In this document: positions 1-5,633 of the stretch, one piece after another
How the letters are laid out: every line of letters begins with the position of its first letter
How positions within the stretch are numbered: the stretch's first letter is position 1
Assembly (NCBI GenBank): GCA_015490255.1
Contig: WFYF01000077.1
Coordinates: 1 to 12,209, forward strand
DNA from: Caldifarciminota bacterium
GTDB lineage: Bacteria > Hydrothermota > Hydrothermia > S141-80
Length of the DNA: 12,209 bases
Reading direction: 5' to 3'
Program-made: the position numbers and the translations under genes
Notes under the pieces: generated by a model
Told to the model about the DNA's origin: nothing
Database searches by the model: none
What the model saw: the letters and a program-made list of their open reading frames with translations, nothing else

Positions 1-714
1 CTTCGTGTCCGTCTGGTTCGGGCCCTCGTGATCTCGGGGGTGGCGATGCTTGTGGTGTTCAGCGCGAGCGATCTCCTGTTGAAACTCATGATCCGCCCCC
101 TTGGGGATCTCCGACCGCACACCTTCGCGCTGGAAGAAGCCTTTCTCGTTCGGATGAAGGTGAGCCTTTTCAGCACCCTTCTGGTGCTGCTGCCGTATTA
201 CCTTCTGGAGTTCTGGGGATTTGTCCGGCCCGGCCTTTATCCCCATGAGCGCCGGTGGGTGGGGAGCGGGTTGCTGGCGGCAGTGGTGCTGGCCTATCTG
301 GGTCTCGTGTTTTCCTGGGGGGCCTTCCTGCCCCTGTCGGTGCGGGCCCTCCAGCAGTTTCTGGGAGACACTTTCGTGCTCACCCTCCGGGCCGACAGCT
401 ACCTCAAATTTCTGGTCTGGACCACCCTGGCCTCCATGGCCCTGTTTGAGATGCCCCTGGCCTTCGCCATCCTGGCCCGGCTGGGCCTTCTGGATCCGGA
501 ACAGCTTGCCCGGAACCGCCGGGGATGGCTCATCACGCTGGTGACCCTTCTTGCCGTCATCACACCGTCGGTGGATATGGTCTCCCTGATTCTGGTCACC
601 CTCCCCCTCTGGGCCCTGTTTGAAGTCAGCCTTCAGGTGGCCCGGGTGTTCCGTTCGGAAGAGAGCAGCGAAAACGGGGAGGGCGAATCTGCCCTCCCCG
701 CAGACCGGATCTGA
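1..714 (+). CDS. tatC: Sec-independent protein translocase TatC (5' end outside window)
   Basis: TatC is the multi-spanning inner-membrane core of the twin-arginine translocase, which recognises twin-arginine signal peptides and exports folded proteins. The frame is open from base 1 (Leu-Arg-Val-Arg-Leu-Val-Arg), matching the family's N-terminal EELRxRL helix, so the true start lies upstream and the GTG at 28 is not the real start. About six hydrophobic segments follow. Conserved features are FEMPL in the fourth segment (family FExP motif) and ITPSVDMVSLILVTLPLWALFE near the end, matching the family's ITP-D-S-P-LYE pattern. The C-terminal tail is hydrophilic (about 20 residues, Glu/Ser-rich), and its DNA also carries a hairpin that looks like the terminator of the convergent cluster. 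The stop is 15 bp from the opposing lipoprotein stop. I am confident of the family. Confidence 0.9.
   Translation, partial: LRVRLVRALVISGVAMLVVFSASDLLLKLMIRPLGDLRPHTFALEEAFLVRMKVSLFSTLLVLLPYYLLEFWGFVRPGLYPHERRWVGSGLLAAVVLAYLGLVFSWGAFLPLSVRALQQFLGDTFVLTLRADSYLKFLVWTTLASMALFEMPLAFAILARLGLLDPEQLARNRRGWLITLVTLLAVITPSVDMVSLILVTLPLWALFEVSLQVARVFRSEESSENGEGESALPADRI
671..700 (-). terminator. Intrinsic terminator of the left-hand cluster, inside the tatC 3' end
   Basis: Bases 675-684 (CGGGGAGGGC) and 691-700 (GCCCTCCCCG) form a perfect 10-bp GC stem with a 6-nt loop. Read on the minus strand, the stem is followed at once by TTTT (671-674), the layout of a Rho-independent terminator. It sits about 30 bp past the lipoprotein stop. 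On the plus strand no T-run follows, so it is predicted to act mainly on minus-strand transcripts. It is also coding sequence for the hydrophilic TatC tail. Confidence 0.65.
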
Positions 715-729
715 CGGAAACGGTGTTTC

Positions 730-1731
730 TCAGAACCGGAAGATCAGATGCTGGAGAAAGCGTTCCACCTCCTCCGGACTTGAGCCTTCCAGGTGAAAAG
801 AGGTCACAAAGACCTTTCCGTTCCCAAAGGAAAATTCTTCCGTATAGGGCACCACAAAAAGCCCCTGATCCGGGCTGGCCGGGCCTTCCACCAGCACCTG
901 GCTCCCGGGTGCCAGCACGGTATCCAGCATGATCCACCCGGAAAGGAACTGGACGGTGAAAGTGTCCAGCCCCACCGCGCTTATGAGGAGGGAATCCACC
1001 GCCCAGGCGGTGGTGTCCATGCCCTGCCCTCCGTACGGATCGTCAAACCATTCCTCCCTCCAGAGGCGAATCTGGCTGTCAAAGGGCATGTCAACAAAGA
1101 AGGGAATGGCCAGGTCGGAGACATAGAGACGCCCGCCTCCCTGGATATAGCTCCTGATGTTCTGGCCATAGGCAGCGGTGTCGGCATAGGGTCCCACGGC
1201 ACCGCAGTTGATGAAAACCATGTCGTAGTCGCTGAAGAAATCTGGATCAAGAAGCGTGTCGGTGCTCTGGAAGAAGTCATAGGTGAATCCGAGTGAATCC
1301 AGAACGTTCTGGATGGCATCATACACGCCGTAAAACACCGCCAGACGCACGCCTCCCTGGGAGAGATTTACAGAAACGGCCGTGGTTCCAGCCTGGACCG
1401 TCTGGGAGGTCTGACTCCGGAACAACCCCGCCTGGATCACCACACTTTTGCTGCCAGGGGAAAGCCCCTGCAGCACGGCCCGACCGCTGGAATCGGTGGT
1501 GGCCCCGCAATCCTCCTCACCCACATAGACCACCGCCCCCGGCACAGGAAACCGCCCGTTGGGGGAGCGCACCTCCATCTGGAGGGTCCCGCTCTCCTGC
1601 CCGCAGGAAGCAACCCCCACGGGAAAGTTCCGGGGATCCAGCGCGGGGGCCTGACGGGTATCGGGCCCCGTGGTGTCTTTCTTGCAGGCGAGCACCGCAA
1701 GCACGCCTGCCAGGATGATCAACCGTCTCAT
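730..1731 (-). CDS. Predicted lipoprotein: carboxypeptidase-regulatory-like domain plus GATase/ThuA-like domain
   Basis: The 333-residue product starts with a short lipoprotein signal: MRRLIILAGVLAVLAC, with lipobox LAVLAC and lipidated Cys16, followed by KKDTTGP. It should be membrane-anchored outside the cytoplasm. Residues about 48-124 (PVPGAVVYV, TTDSSGRAVLQGLSPG, VNLSQ) resemble a carboxypeptidase-regulatory-like beta-sandwich. Residues about 128-333 form an alpha/beta domain: VRLAVFYG, a DYDMVFINCG strand, IRSYIQGGGRLYVSD and a closing GNGKVFVTSFHLEG. This resembles class-I glutamine-amidotransferase/ThuA-like folds, but I see no convincing Cys-His-Glu triad. The role is probably binding or structural and unknown. 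GGGAGGTG lies 7 nt before the ATG. It is last in the minus-strand cluster, 27 bp after namZ, and has its own candidate promoter (1756-1805). Confidence 0.75.
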   Translation of the reverse strand: MRRLIILAGVLAVLACKKDTTGPDTRQAPALDPRNFPVGVASCGQESGTLQMEVRSPNGRFPVPGAVVYVGEEDCGATTDSSGRAVLQGLSPGSKSVVIQAGLFRSQTSQTVQAGTTAVSVNLSQGGVRLAVFYGVYDAIQNVLDSLGFTYDFFQSTDTLLDPDFFSDYDMVFINCGAVGPYADTAAYGQNIRSYIQGGGRLYVSDLAIPFFVDMPFDSQIRLWREEWFDDPYGGQGMDTTAWAVDSLLISAVGLDTFTVQFLSGWIMLDTVLAPGSQVLVEGPASPDQGLFVVPYTEEFSFGNGKVFVTSFHLEGSSPEEVERFLQHLIFRF

Positions 1732-1755
1732 GACACACCTCCCGTTTTCCCCTCA

Positions 1756-1805
1756 ACTTCAAGGATACAGCAAAAAGGAACGCCTGTGTGTGAGAAATCG
1801 CACGC
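1756..1805 (-). promoter_or_regulatory. Two-block promoter-like element upstream of the lipoprotein gene
   Basis: On the minus strand block 1 (1788-1805) reads GCGTGCGATTTCTCACAC, containing the near-dyad GTGCGA-TT-TCTCAC. After 16 unconserved bases comes block 2 (1756-1771), GCTGTATCCTTGAAGT, containing TATCCT as a possible -10. The same blocks recur at 3169-3218 with the same spacing. Block 1 lies in the last codons of namZ and block 2 overlaps its stop. The candidate -10 is about 30 bp before the lipoprotein ATG. Regulatory function is inferred. Confidence 0.5.
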
Positions 1806-2919
1806 GTTCCGGCTCCAGCCTGCGCAAAACCTCCTTCACCTCCCCCTTTGCAAGCAAAGGGCGGATCCAGGAAGCCCCCAGAAGAAGGTCCACAGCGGGA
1901 ACGTCCTCCCGGAATTCATAAGGGGCATCCCGCAGGGCGAAGGCGGGGTGTTTGAGAAAATAAGAAAGCAGGGCATAGCCGGCCTCAAGAGGGGAAAAGA
2001 CCTCCGGATCCCGCACGTGCAGGAACACCCCCCTCACGAGTTCACCGGCATATTTGTGAAAGGTGGGAATAAAAGCCACCGGTCGGAGGTGGGCCCCTGC
2101 GATGTGAACTTCCTGTGCGAGGTGGAGCGGATCCAGCCACGGTGCGCCGAAATGCTCAAAAGGGCGGGTGGTCCCGCGCCCTTCCGAGACATTGGTGCCT
2201 TCCAGGAGACAGGTGGCACCGTACACCCGGGCGGTGGTGGGAAAAGGCATATTCGGAGAGGGAGGAACCCAGGGCAGGCCGGTGTGCTCAAAGGGCATAT
2301 TCCGGTTCCACCCGACAAGGGGGAGAATCTCCAGCGAGGCCTTCCATCCTTCGGTTTCGTTCCACATCCGGGCCAGTTCACCCGGCGTCATACCGTGGAG
2401 CACGGGAATGGAAAACGCCCCCACAAAAGAACGGAGAGGCGGTTCCACGCCGCCACCCTCCACCCGCTCACCTCCGAGGGGATTGGGCCGATCCAGCACC
2501 AGCACCGGAACACCCACGCGGGCGGCTTCCCGAATCAGGAAAGCCATGGTATACACAAAAGTGTAATAGCGCACCCCCACATCCTGGAGGTCCACCACCA
2601 CAAGATCAAGATCTTCCAGATCTTCCGGGCGGGGATACAAACTTTCCGGTGTTTTTCCGTAAAGGCTTCTCAGGGGAAGCCCCCAGATGGGGTCCCGCCG
2701 GTCTTCCACGGGAACCTGGTCCTGCGCCTCCCCGAAAAGACCGTGCTCGGGGGCAAAAACCCGGGCAGGCGTCAGGTTTTCCCGATGAAGGAGCTCCAGG
2801 ATGAACGTTCCATCAGACGCCACGGAGGCGGCGTGGATGAGCAGGGCAAACCGCCTTCCCCGCAGAGGGGAAAAGCGCAGTCGCACCAGCTCGTCCAGAC
2901 CTGTGCGGACCCGCCCCAC
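1759..2919 (-). CDS. namZ: Exo-beta-N-acetylmuramidase NamZ family (DUF1343)
   Basis: The family releases N-acetylmuramic acid from the non-reducing ends of peptidoglycan fragments and supports cell-wall recycling. This 386-residue protein matches the family throughout: LLIHAASVASDG near residue 26, APEHGLFGE at 56-64, DLQDVGVRYYT at 110-120, LDRPNPLGG at 142-150, and GTNVSEGRGTTRPFE at 241-255, which includes the characteristic SEGRGT. The first acidic motif is the likely catalytic region, by family knowledge. The start is GTG at 2919: an in-frame stop (the dodecin TGA) lies 18 nt upstream and GGGGGCGG precedes it. No signal peptide or lipobox is visible, unlike many secreted relatives, so a cytoplasmic role is inferred. 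It follows dodecin by 15 bp and is probably co-transcribed with it. Confidence 0.88.
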   Translation of the reverse strand: MGRVRTGLDELVRLRFSPLRGRRFALLIHAASVASDGTFILELLHRENLTPARVFAPEHGLFGEAQDQVPVEDRRDPIWGLPLRSLYGKTPESLYPRPEDLEDLDLVVVDLQDVGVRYYTFVYTMAFLIREAARVGVPVLVLDRPNPLGGERVEGGGVEPPLRSFVGAFSIPVLHGMTPGELARMWNETEGWKASLEILPLVGWNRNMPFEHTGLPWVPPSPNMPFPTTARVYGATCLLEGTNVSEGRGTTRPFEHFGAPWLDPLHLAQEVHIAGAHLRPVAFIPTFHKYAGELVRGVFLHVRDPEVFSPLEAGYALLSYFLKHPAFALRDAPYEFREDVPAVDLLLGASWIRPLLAKGEVKEVLRRLEPERVRFLTHRRSFLLYP

Positions 2920-2934
2920 ACCGCCCCCGGCACG

Positions 2935-3150
2935 TCACAGGCTATCGGCGTCTTCCAGACGGAACCCCACCTCAATGACCACCTGATATTCCTTCACCCG
3001 GCCTTCGGCAAGGGCCCCCCGGATCTCTTTCACCTCAAACCATCCCAGATTCCGGAGAGTTTTGCTTGCCCGGGCAATGGCCTTCTGGATGGCGTCTTCC
3101 AGGGACTCTCCGCTCGTCCCCACGATCTGGACTTTTTTGTATACGGCCAT
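2935..3150 (-). CDS. Dodecin (flavin-binding dodecamer subunit)
   Basis: This 71-residue protein has full dodecin length. Dodecins assemble as hollow dodecamers that bind pairs of FMN, riboflavin or related flavins for storage or buffering. Visible hallmarks are VYKKVQIVGTS at the start, SLEDAIQKAIARASKTL as the single helix, LGWFEVKEIRG with Trp37 (the flavin-stacking tryptophan of the family), and EYQVVIEVGFRLE with Gln56 at the flavin-contact position. The start is clear: AGGAGG lies 6 nt before ATG 3150. The gene is preceded by a conserved two-block element (3169-3218) and followed 15 bp later by namZ. Its link to the cell-wall and lipid genes is not obvious. The flavin pool might serve a neighbouring redox enzyme, but that is speculation. 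Confidence 0.9.
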   Translation of the reverse strand: MAVYKKVQIVGTSGESLEDAIQKAIARASKTLRNLGWFEVKEIRGALAEGRVKEYQVVIEVGFRLEDADSL

Positions 3151-3168
3151 GATGTTCCTCCTTGCTGG

Positions 3169-3218
3169 ACTTCAAGCATACAGCCCCGCGGACGTTCCGG
3201 GTGTGCGAAATCTCACGC
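3169..3218 (-). promoter_or_regulatory. Two-block promoter-like element upstream of dodecin
   Basis: On the minus strand block 1 (3201-3218) reads GCGTGAGATTTCGCACAC and starts directly after the reductase stop codon. After 16 bases, block 2 (3169-3184) reads GCTGTATGCTTGAAGT with TATGCT as a possible -10. Compared with 1756-1805, block 1 matches at 16 of 18 positions and block 2 at 15 of 16, at equal spacing, while the 16-base gap is not conserved. The candidate -10 lies about 25 bp before the dodecin ATG. A shared regulator or sigma factor is inferred. Confidence 0.5.
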
Positions 3219-4019
3219 TCACCCCACGATGTCTTCCCCGCCGTCCACGTTGATCACGTTGCCGGTCATCCAGTAGAGATCCCGATCCACCAGGACCCCG
3301 ATGGCCCGGGCGACGTCTTCCGGAGTGGTGAGGCGGTGGTGGGGGTTGCGCTCCACCGCGATTTCCATGAAACGCTCATGGCCGGGGATTTTCCGGAGGG
3401 CGGGCGTATCCGTGACGTCGGCCCGAATGGCATTGGCCGTGATTCCGCGGGGCGCAAGTTCCAGAGCGAGCTGGCGGATGTGAGATTCCAGCGCGGCTTT
3501 GGCGGCTGAAACTGCGCCGTAGTAGGGCATGACCCGGTGCCCGCCGGAACTGGTCATGGCAAAGATGCGGCCACCTTCCCGCATCAGCCCCCGCATCACC
3601 AGATCCTGCGTCCAGTAGACCAGGGTGTGGGCCATCACCTCCAGGGTCATGTCCATCTGCTTCCGGGAAATGGGCCGGTCATCGGGTTTCATGGGAATAT
3701 AGGGAAGCAGCGTGCCGAAGGCCAGGGAGTGGAGCAGCACCCGGATGTGGTGCTGCTCCTTCCCCCCGTGCTCCTCAAAATAGGCTTCCACGCTGTCCAG
3801 GACCTCCTTCTGTTTCTCCGGGTCCGCCGCATTCACGTTGAAGAAAAGGGGCGTCTTTCCAGCCTTCCGGACATCCTCCTGAACGGCTTCCGCAAGATGA
3901 AGGGTGGCCCGGCGATCCAGGTGCACCCCGATGATGTGAAACCCCCGGCGGGCCAGCTCCCGCGCGGTGGCTGCGCCGAACCCGCTGGAGGCCCCGAGTA
4001 TCAGTGCCCATTCCTGCAT
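3219..4019 (-). CDS. Enoyl-[acyl-carrier-protein] reductase-like SDR (FabL/FabI type)
   Basis: This is a 266-residue short-chain dehydrogenase/reductase. The N-terminal nucleotide-binding motif is GASSGFG (9-15). The catalytic pair is Tyr167 and Lys174, spaced Tyr-x6-Lys, typical of enoyl-ACP reductases rather than the Tyr-x3-Lys of classical SDRs. VLLHSLAFGTL (95-105) resembles the FabI segment VHSIAFA, and the C-terminus INVDGGEDIVG resembles FabL. The likely reaction is NAD(P)H-dependent reduction of trans-2-enoyl-ACP, the last step of the fatty-acid elongation cycle. Another SDR activity cannot be excluded because no other fab genes are adjacent. GGAG lies before ATG 4019, and the gap to the upstream hydrolase is 4 bp, so the two are almost certainly co-transcribed. 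Confidence 0.7.
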   Translation of the reverse strand: MQEWALILGASSGFGAATARELARRGFHIIGVHLDRRATLHLAEAVQEDVRKAGKTPLFFNVNAADPEKQKEVLDSVEAYFEEHGGKEQHHIRVLLHSLAFGTLLPYIPMKPDDRPISRKQMDMTLEVMAHTLVYWTQDLVMRGLMREGGRIFAMTSSGGHRVMPYYGAVSAAKAALESHIRQLALELAPRGITANAIRADVTDTPALRKIPGHERFMEIAVERNPHHRLTTPEDVARAIGVLVDRDLYWMTGNVINVDGGEDIVG

Positions 4020-4023
4020 GGCG

Positions 4024-4749
4024 TTACTCCAGGCTTTCGCCGGGTTGAAGAACGCGCACCCGGTCCTTCCAGGCGCTTCCCAGTTCTTTGAGAAGCGCTT
4101 CGGGCGTTCCGGTTAGAAGAGGGAACGTGCCCCAGTGAATGGGAACCACCACCTGCGGATCAACCCTCCGGACGAAGTGGGCGGCCAGGCGGGGTCCCAT
4201 GGTGAACAGGTCTCCAATGGGCACCAGGGCGACAGTGGGACGAAAGAGGTCCCGGATAATTTCCTCCGTTCCGGTGAACCCTGTGTCCCCGGCGTGATAG
4301 ATCACGTCTCCGTTGTCAAAGGCAAGCACAAATCCGGCGGCCTCGCCTCCCACAAACACCTCTCCACCCACATCCGCACCGCTGGAGTGGGTAGCCTCCA
4401 CCATGGTGGCCACGAGGTCCCCCTGGCGATAGCTTCCCCATTTGTTCATGCCCACGAGCTGTTCCTCTGGGACGCCCTGGCGAGCCAGAAAAAGCATGAG
4501 TTCATAGATGGCCACCACCTTTGCCCCGGTGGCCTTCGCGATTTCCACCGTGTTGCCCACATGGTCGGAGTGACCGTGGGTGAGAAGGATCACGTCCACC
4601 CCTTCCTGAATCACCTGGTCCCTGGCACCGGGAGGGGCTTTGGGATTCTCCAGCCACGGATCCACCAGAACCCGGAGTCCGCTGGGAGACCGGATGGAAA
4701 AGGCTGCATGCCCATACCATGTGAGACGGGTGCCCCGGAACACGCCCAT
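4024..4749 (-). CDS. UPF0173-type metal-dependent hydrolase (metallo-beta-lactamase fold)
   Basis: The 241-residue protein has the usual length and order of UPF0173 (YtkL-like) metal-dependent hydrolases. The N-terminus LTWYGHAAFSI is the family signature. The metal-binding motif THGHSDHVG gives His58, His60, Asp62 and His63. Later ligands fit ATHSSG, IYHAGDTG and VPIHWGTFPLLTGTPE. It should bind two metal ions and hydrolyse an unidentified substrate in the cytoplasm; no signal peptide is seen. The ATG at 4749 is preceded by GGAGGTGATC, a near-perfect ribosome-binding site. It is first in the minus-strand cluster, with a strong promoter immediately upstream and the SDR reductase 4 bp downstream. 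Confidence 0.88.
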   Translation of the reverse strand: MGVFRGTRLTWYGHAAFSIRSPSGLRVLVDPWLENPKAPPGARDQVIQEGVDVILLTHGHSDHVGNTVEIAKATGAKVVAIYELMLFLARQGVPEEQLVGMNKWGSYRQGDLVATMVEATHSSGADVGGEVFVGGEAAGFVLAFDNGDVIYHAGDTGFTGTEEIIRDLFRPTVALVPIGDLFTMGPRLAAHFVRRVDPQVVVPIHWGTFPLLTGTPEALLKELGSAWKDRVRVLQPGESLE

Positions 4750-4778
4750 GGATCACCTCCTGTTCGTCGTTTCGTGTG

Positions 4779-4807
4779 ATTATAGAGACCGCACAGGGAA
4801 CCTTCAA
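4779..4807 (-). promoter_or_regulatory. Sigma70-type promoter of the left-hand cluster
   Basis: On the minus strand, TTGAAG (4802-4807) and a perfect TATAAT (4779-4784) are separated by 17 bp. The -10 ends 29 bp before the hydrolase ATG, giving a predicted leader of about 20 nt. This is a textbook housekeeping promoter by sequence. Confidence 0.75.
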
Positions 4808-4889
4808 AGCAAGGAGTACCTGATGTTCACCCATAAGTTCGGACACCTGGGTAGAGGGACTGGATGAAGGTGTGGAGCACACGTTCTTA

Positions 4890-4925
4890 CCCCACGACGT
4901 TTCTTCGGAGCGTCGTGGGGACCCC
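4890..4925 (+). repeat. Hairpin repeat copy 1 (tail-oriented +)
   Basis: A perfect 10-bp stem pairs CCCCACGACG (4890-4899) with CGTCGTGGGG (4911-4920). The inner part can close as C-TTCG-G, a UUCG-type tetraloop. The right arm runs directly into the tail ACCCC, then GAAAAAA. It shares CGACGTTTC with copy 2. Confidence 0.8.
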
Positions 4926-4977
4926 GAAAAAACACGAGGGACTTCCATTCTTTGGACGGCAATCACCATTTTTCACA

Positions 4978-5015
4978 CCCCGCGACGTTTCCTTTTGGAA
5001 ACGTCGCAGGGGCCC
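4978..5015 (+). repeat. Hairpin repeat copy 2 (tail-oriented +)
   Basis: An 11-bp perfect stem, GCGACGTTTCC (4982-4992) with GGAAACGTCGC (4997-5007), has a TTTT loop. It is extended past one mismatch by CCC/GGG. The tail is GCCC. Outer bases CATTT and AAATG on the two sides could add a further short stem. Confidence 0.8.
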
Positions 5016-5095
5016 AAATGTTTCCACCTTGCAGAGCCCGTACGGCGGTAAAGCTCCTGGCGTACTTCTCCTCCAGGAAACAACATAATGCCCAG

Positions 5096-5135
5096 GGGGT
5101 CCCCGTGACGTTTTCGTACGAAAACGTCACGGGGA
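5096..5135 (-). repeat. Hairpin repeat copy 3: 36-bp perfect palindrome (tail-oriented -)
   Basis: Bases 5100-5135 are self-complementary without a mismatch. The left half begins TCCCCGTGACGTTTTCG and the centre is GTAC. On the minus strand the right arm continues into ACCCC, giving the GGGGACCCC junction shared with copies 1, 4 and 6. Confidence 0.85.
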
Positions 5136-5270
5136 TTTGGCCGCAACGCTTCCTCACACCTCCAGCGTGGTCATAAGCCACAGAGGCTCTTCCTGGCCCC
5201 ACGCCCACACCCCGATAACGTTCACCTCCACTTCCCCGCGGTATCTCAAGCCCCGAAAGACCACCTTTTT

Positions 5271-5309
5271 GGGGTCCCCGTGGCGTTTCCTGAAGGAAAC
5301 GCCACGGGG
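5271..5309 (-). repeat. Hairpin repeat copy 4 (tail-oriented -)
   Basis: A perfect 15-bp stem pairs CCCCGTGGCGTTTCC (5276-5290) with GGAAACGCCACGGGG (5295-5309), with a 4-nt loop that reads TTCA on the minus strand. The minus-strand tail is ACCCC followed by AAAAAGG. It falls inside the transposase remnant. Confidence 0.85.
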
Positions 5310-5319
5310 TAAATTAGAA

Positions 5320-5353
5320 CCCCACGGAATTTCTGAGAAATTCCGCGGGAGCC
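5320..5353 (+). repeat. Hairpin repeat copy 5 (diverged)
   Basis: CGGAATTTC (5325-5333) pairs with GAAATTCCG (5337-5345) around loop TGA. One mismatch outside this, CCC (5321-5323) pairs with GGG (5347-5349). The tail AGCCC is a degenerate form of ACCCC. It begins only 11 bp from copy 4. Confidence 0.7.
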
Positions 5354-5538
5354 CTGTTGTTGGGGCAGTGTGGGCGGCATTTCGCGACTTTCCGATATCC
5401 TTCATTCCTCACGAAAGGAGCGGTTTCGGGGAAGAGCCTCCAGAGGATGTCATGGGGATTAGGCTGGATACGCTTGTATGCGGCATCTTCAGAAATGCTT
5501 TTCATGGCTCGGGCGATAAGGAAACACACAGCGACCCA

Positions 5539-5587
5539 ACCCCTTCTTCGGGGTCCCCAACCGGTTCCGGAAGGAACCGGTTGGGGG
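5539..5587 (-). repeat. Hairpin repeat copy 6 (tail-oriented -), with adjacent small hairpin
   Basis: A perfect 14-bp stem pairs CCCCAACCGGTTCC (5555-5568) with GGAACCGGTTGGGG (5573-5586), with a 4-nt loop (TTCC on the minus strand). The tail on the minus strand is ACCCCGAAGAA, and its CCCC can alternatively pair in a small stem (5539-5543 with 5550-5554). It interrupts the N-terminal part of the transposase frame. Confidence 0.85.
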
Positions 5588-5633
5588 GAAAGAAGCGCTT
5601 GCATGAACGACTTCAGGGGTATAAACTTCCTCA

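Noticed and set aside
28..714. GTG at 28 as the tatC start.
   Set aside because: The frame is open to base 1 and the upstream codons encode the conserved LRxRL helix, so the gene starts outside the window.
1786..3276. A 496-codon open frame on the plus strand opposite namZ and dodecin.
   Set aside because: The opposite strand has clear family motifs and ribosome-binding sites. This frame has low-complexity shadow composition and no recognisable domain.
4864..5208. Short plus- and minus-strand frames of 74-81 codons through hairpin copies 1-3.
   Set aside because: They are made largely of hairpin sequence read through, with no ribosome-binding site or family similarity that I can see.
4890..5588. 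CRISPR array.
   Set aside because: The repeats are palindromic, differ in sequence, point in both directions and are spaced irregularly (11 to about 190 bp). No cas genes are in view.
4890..5588. A string of ordinary Rho-independent terminators.
   Set aside because: Most copies lack a T-run on the required side, they share a sequence-specific ACCCC tail, and several lie inside a former reading frame.
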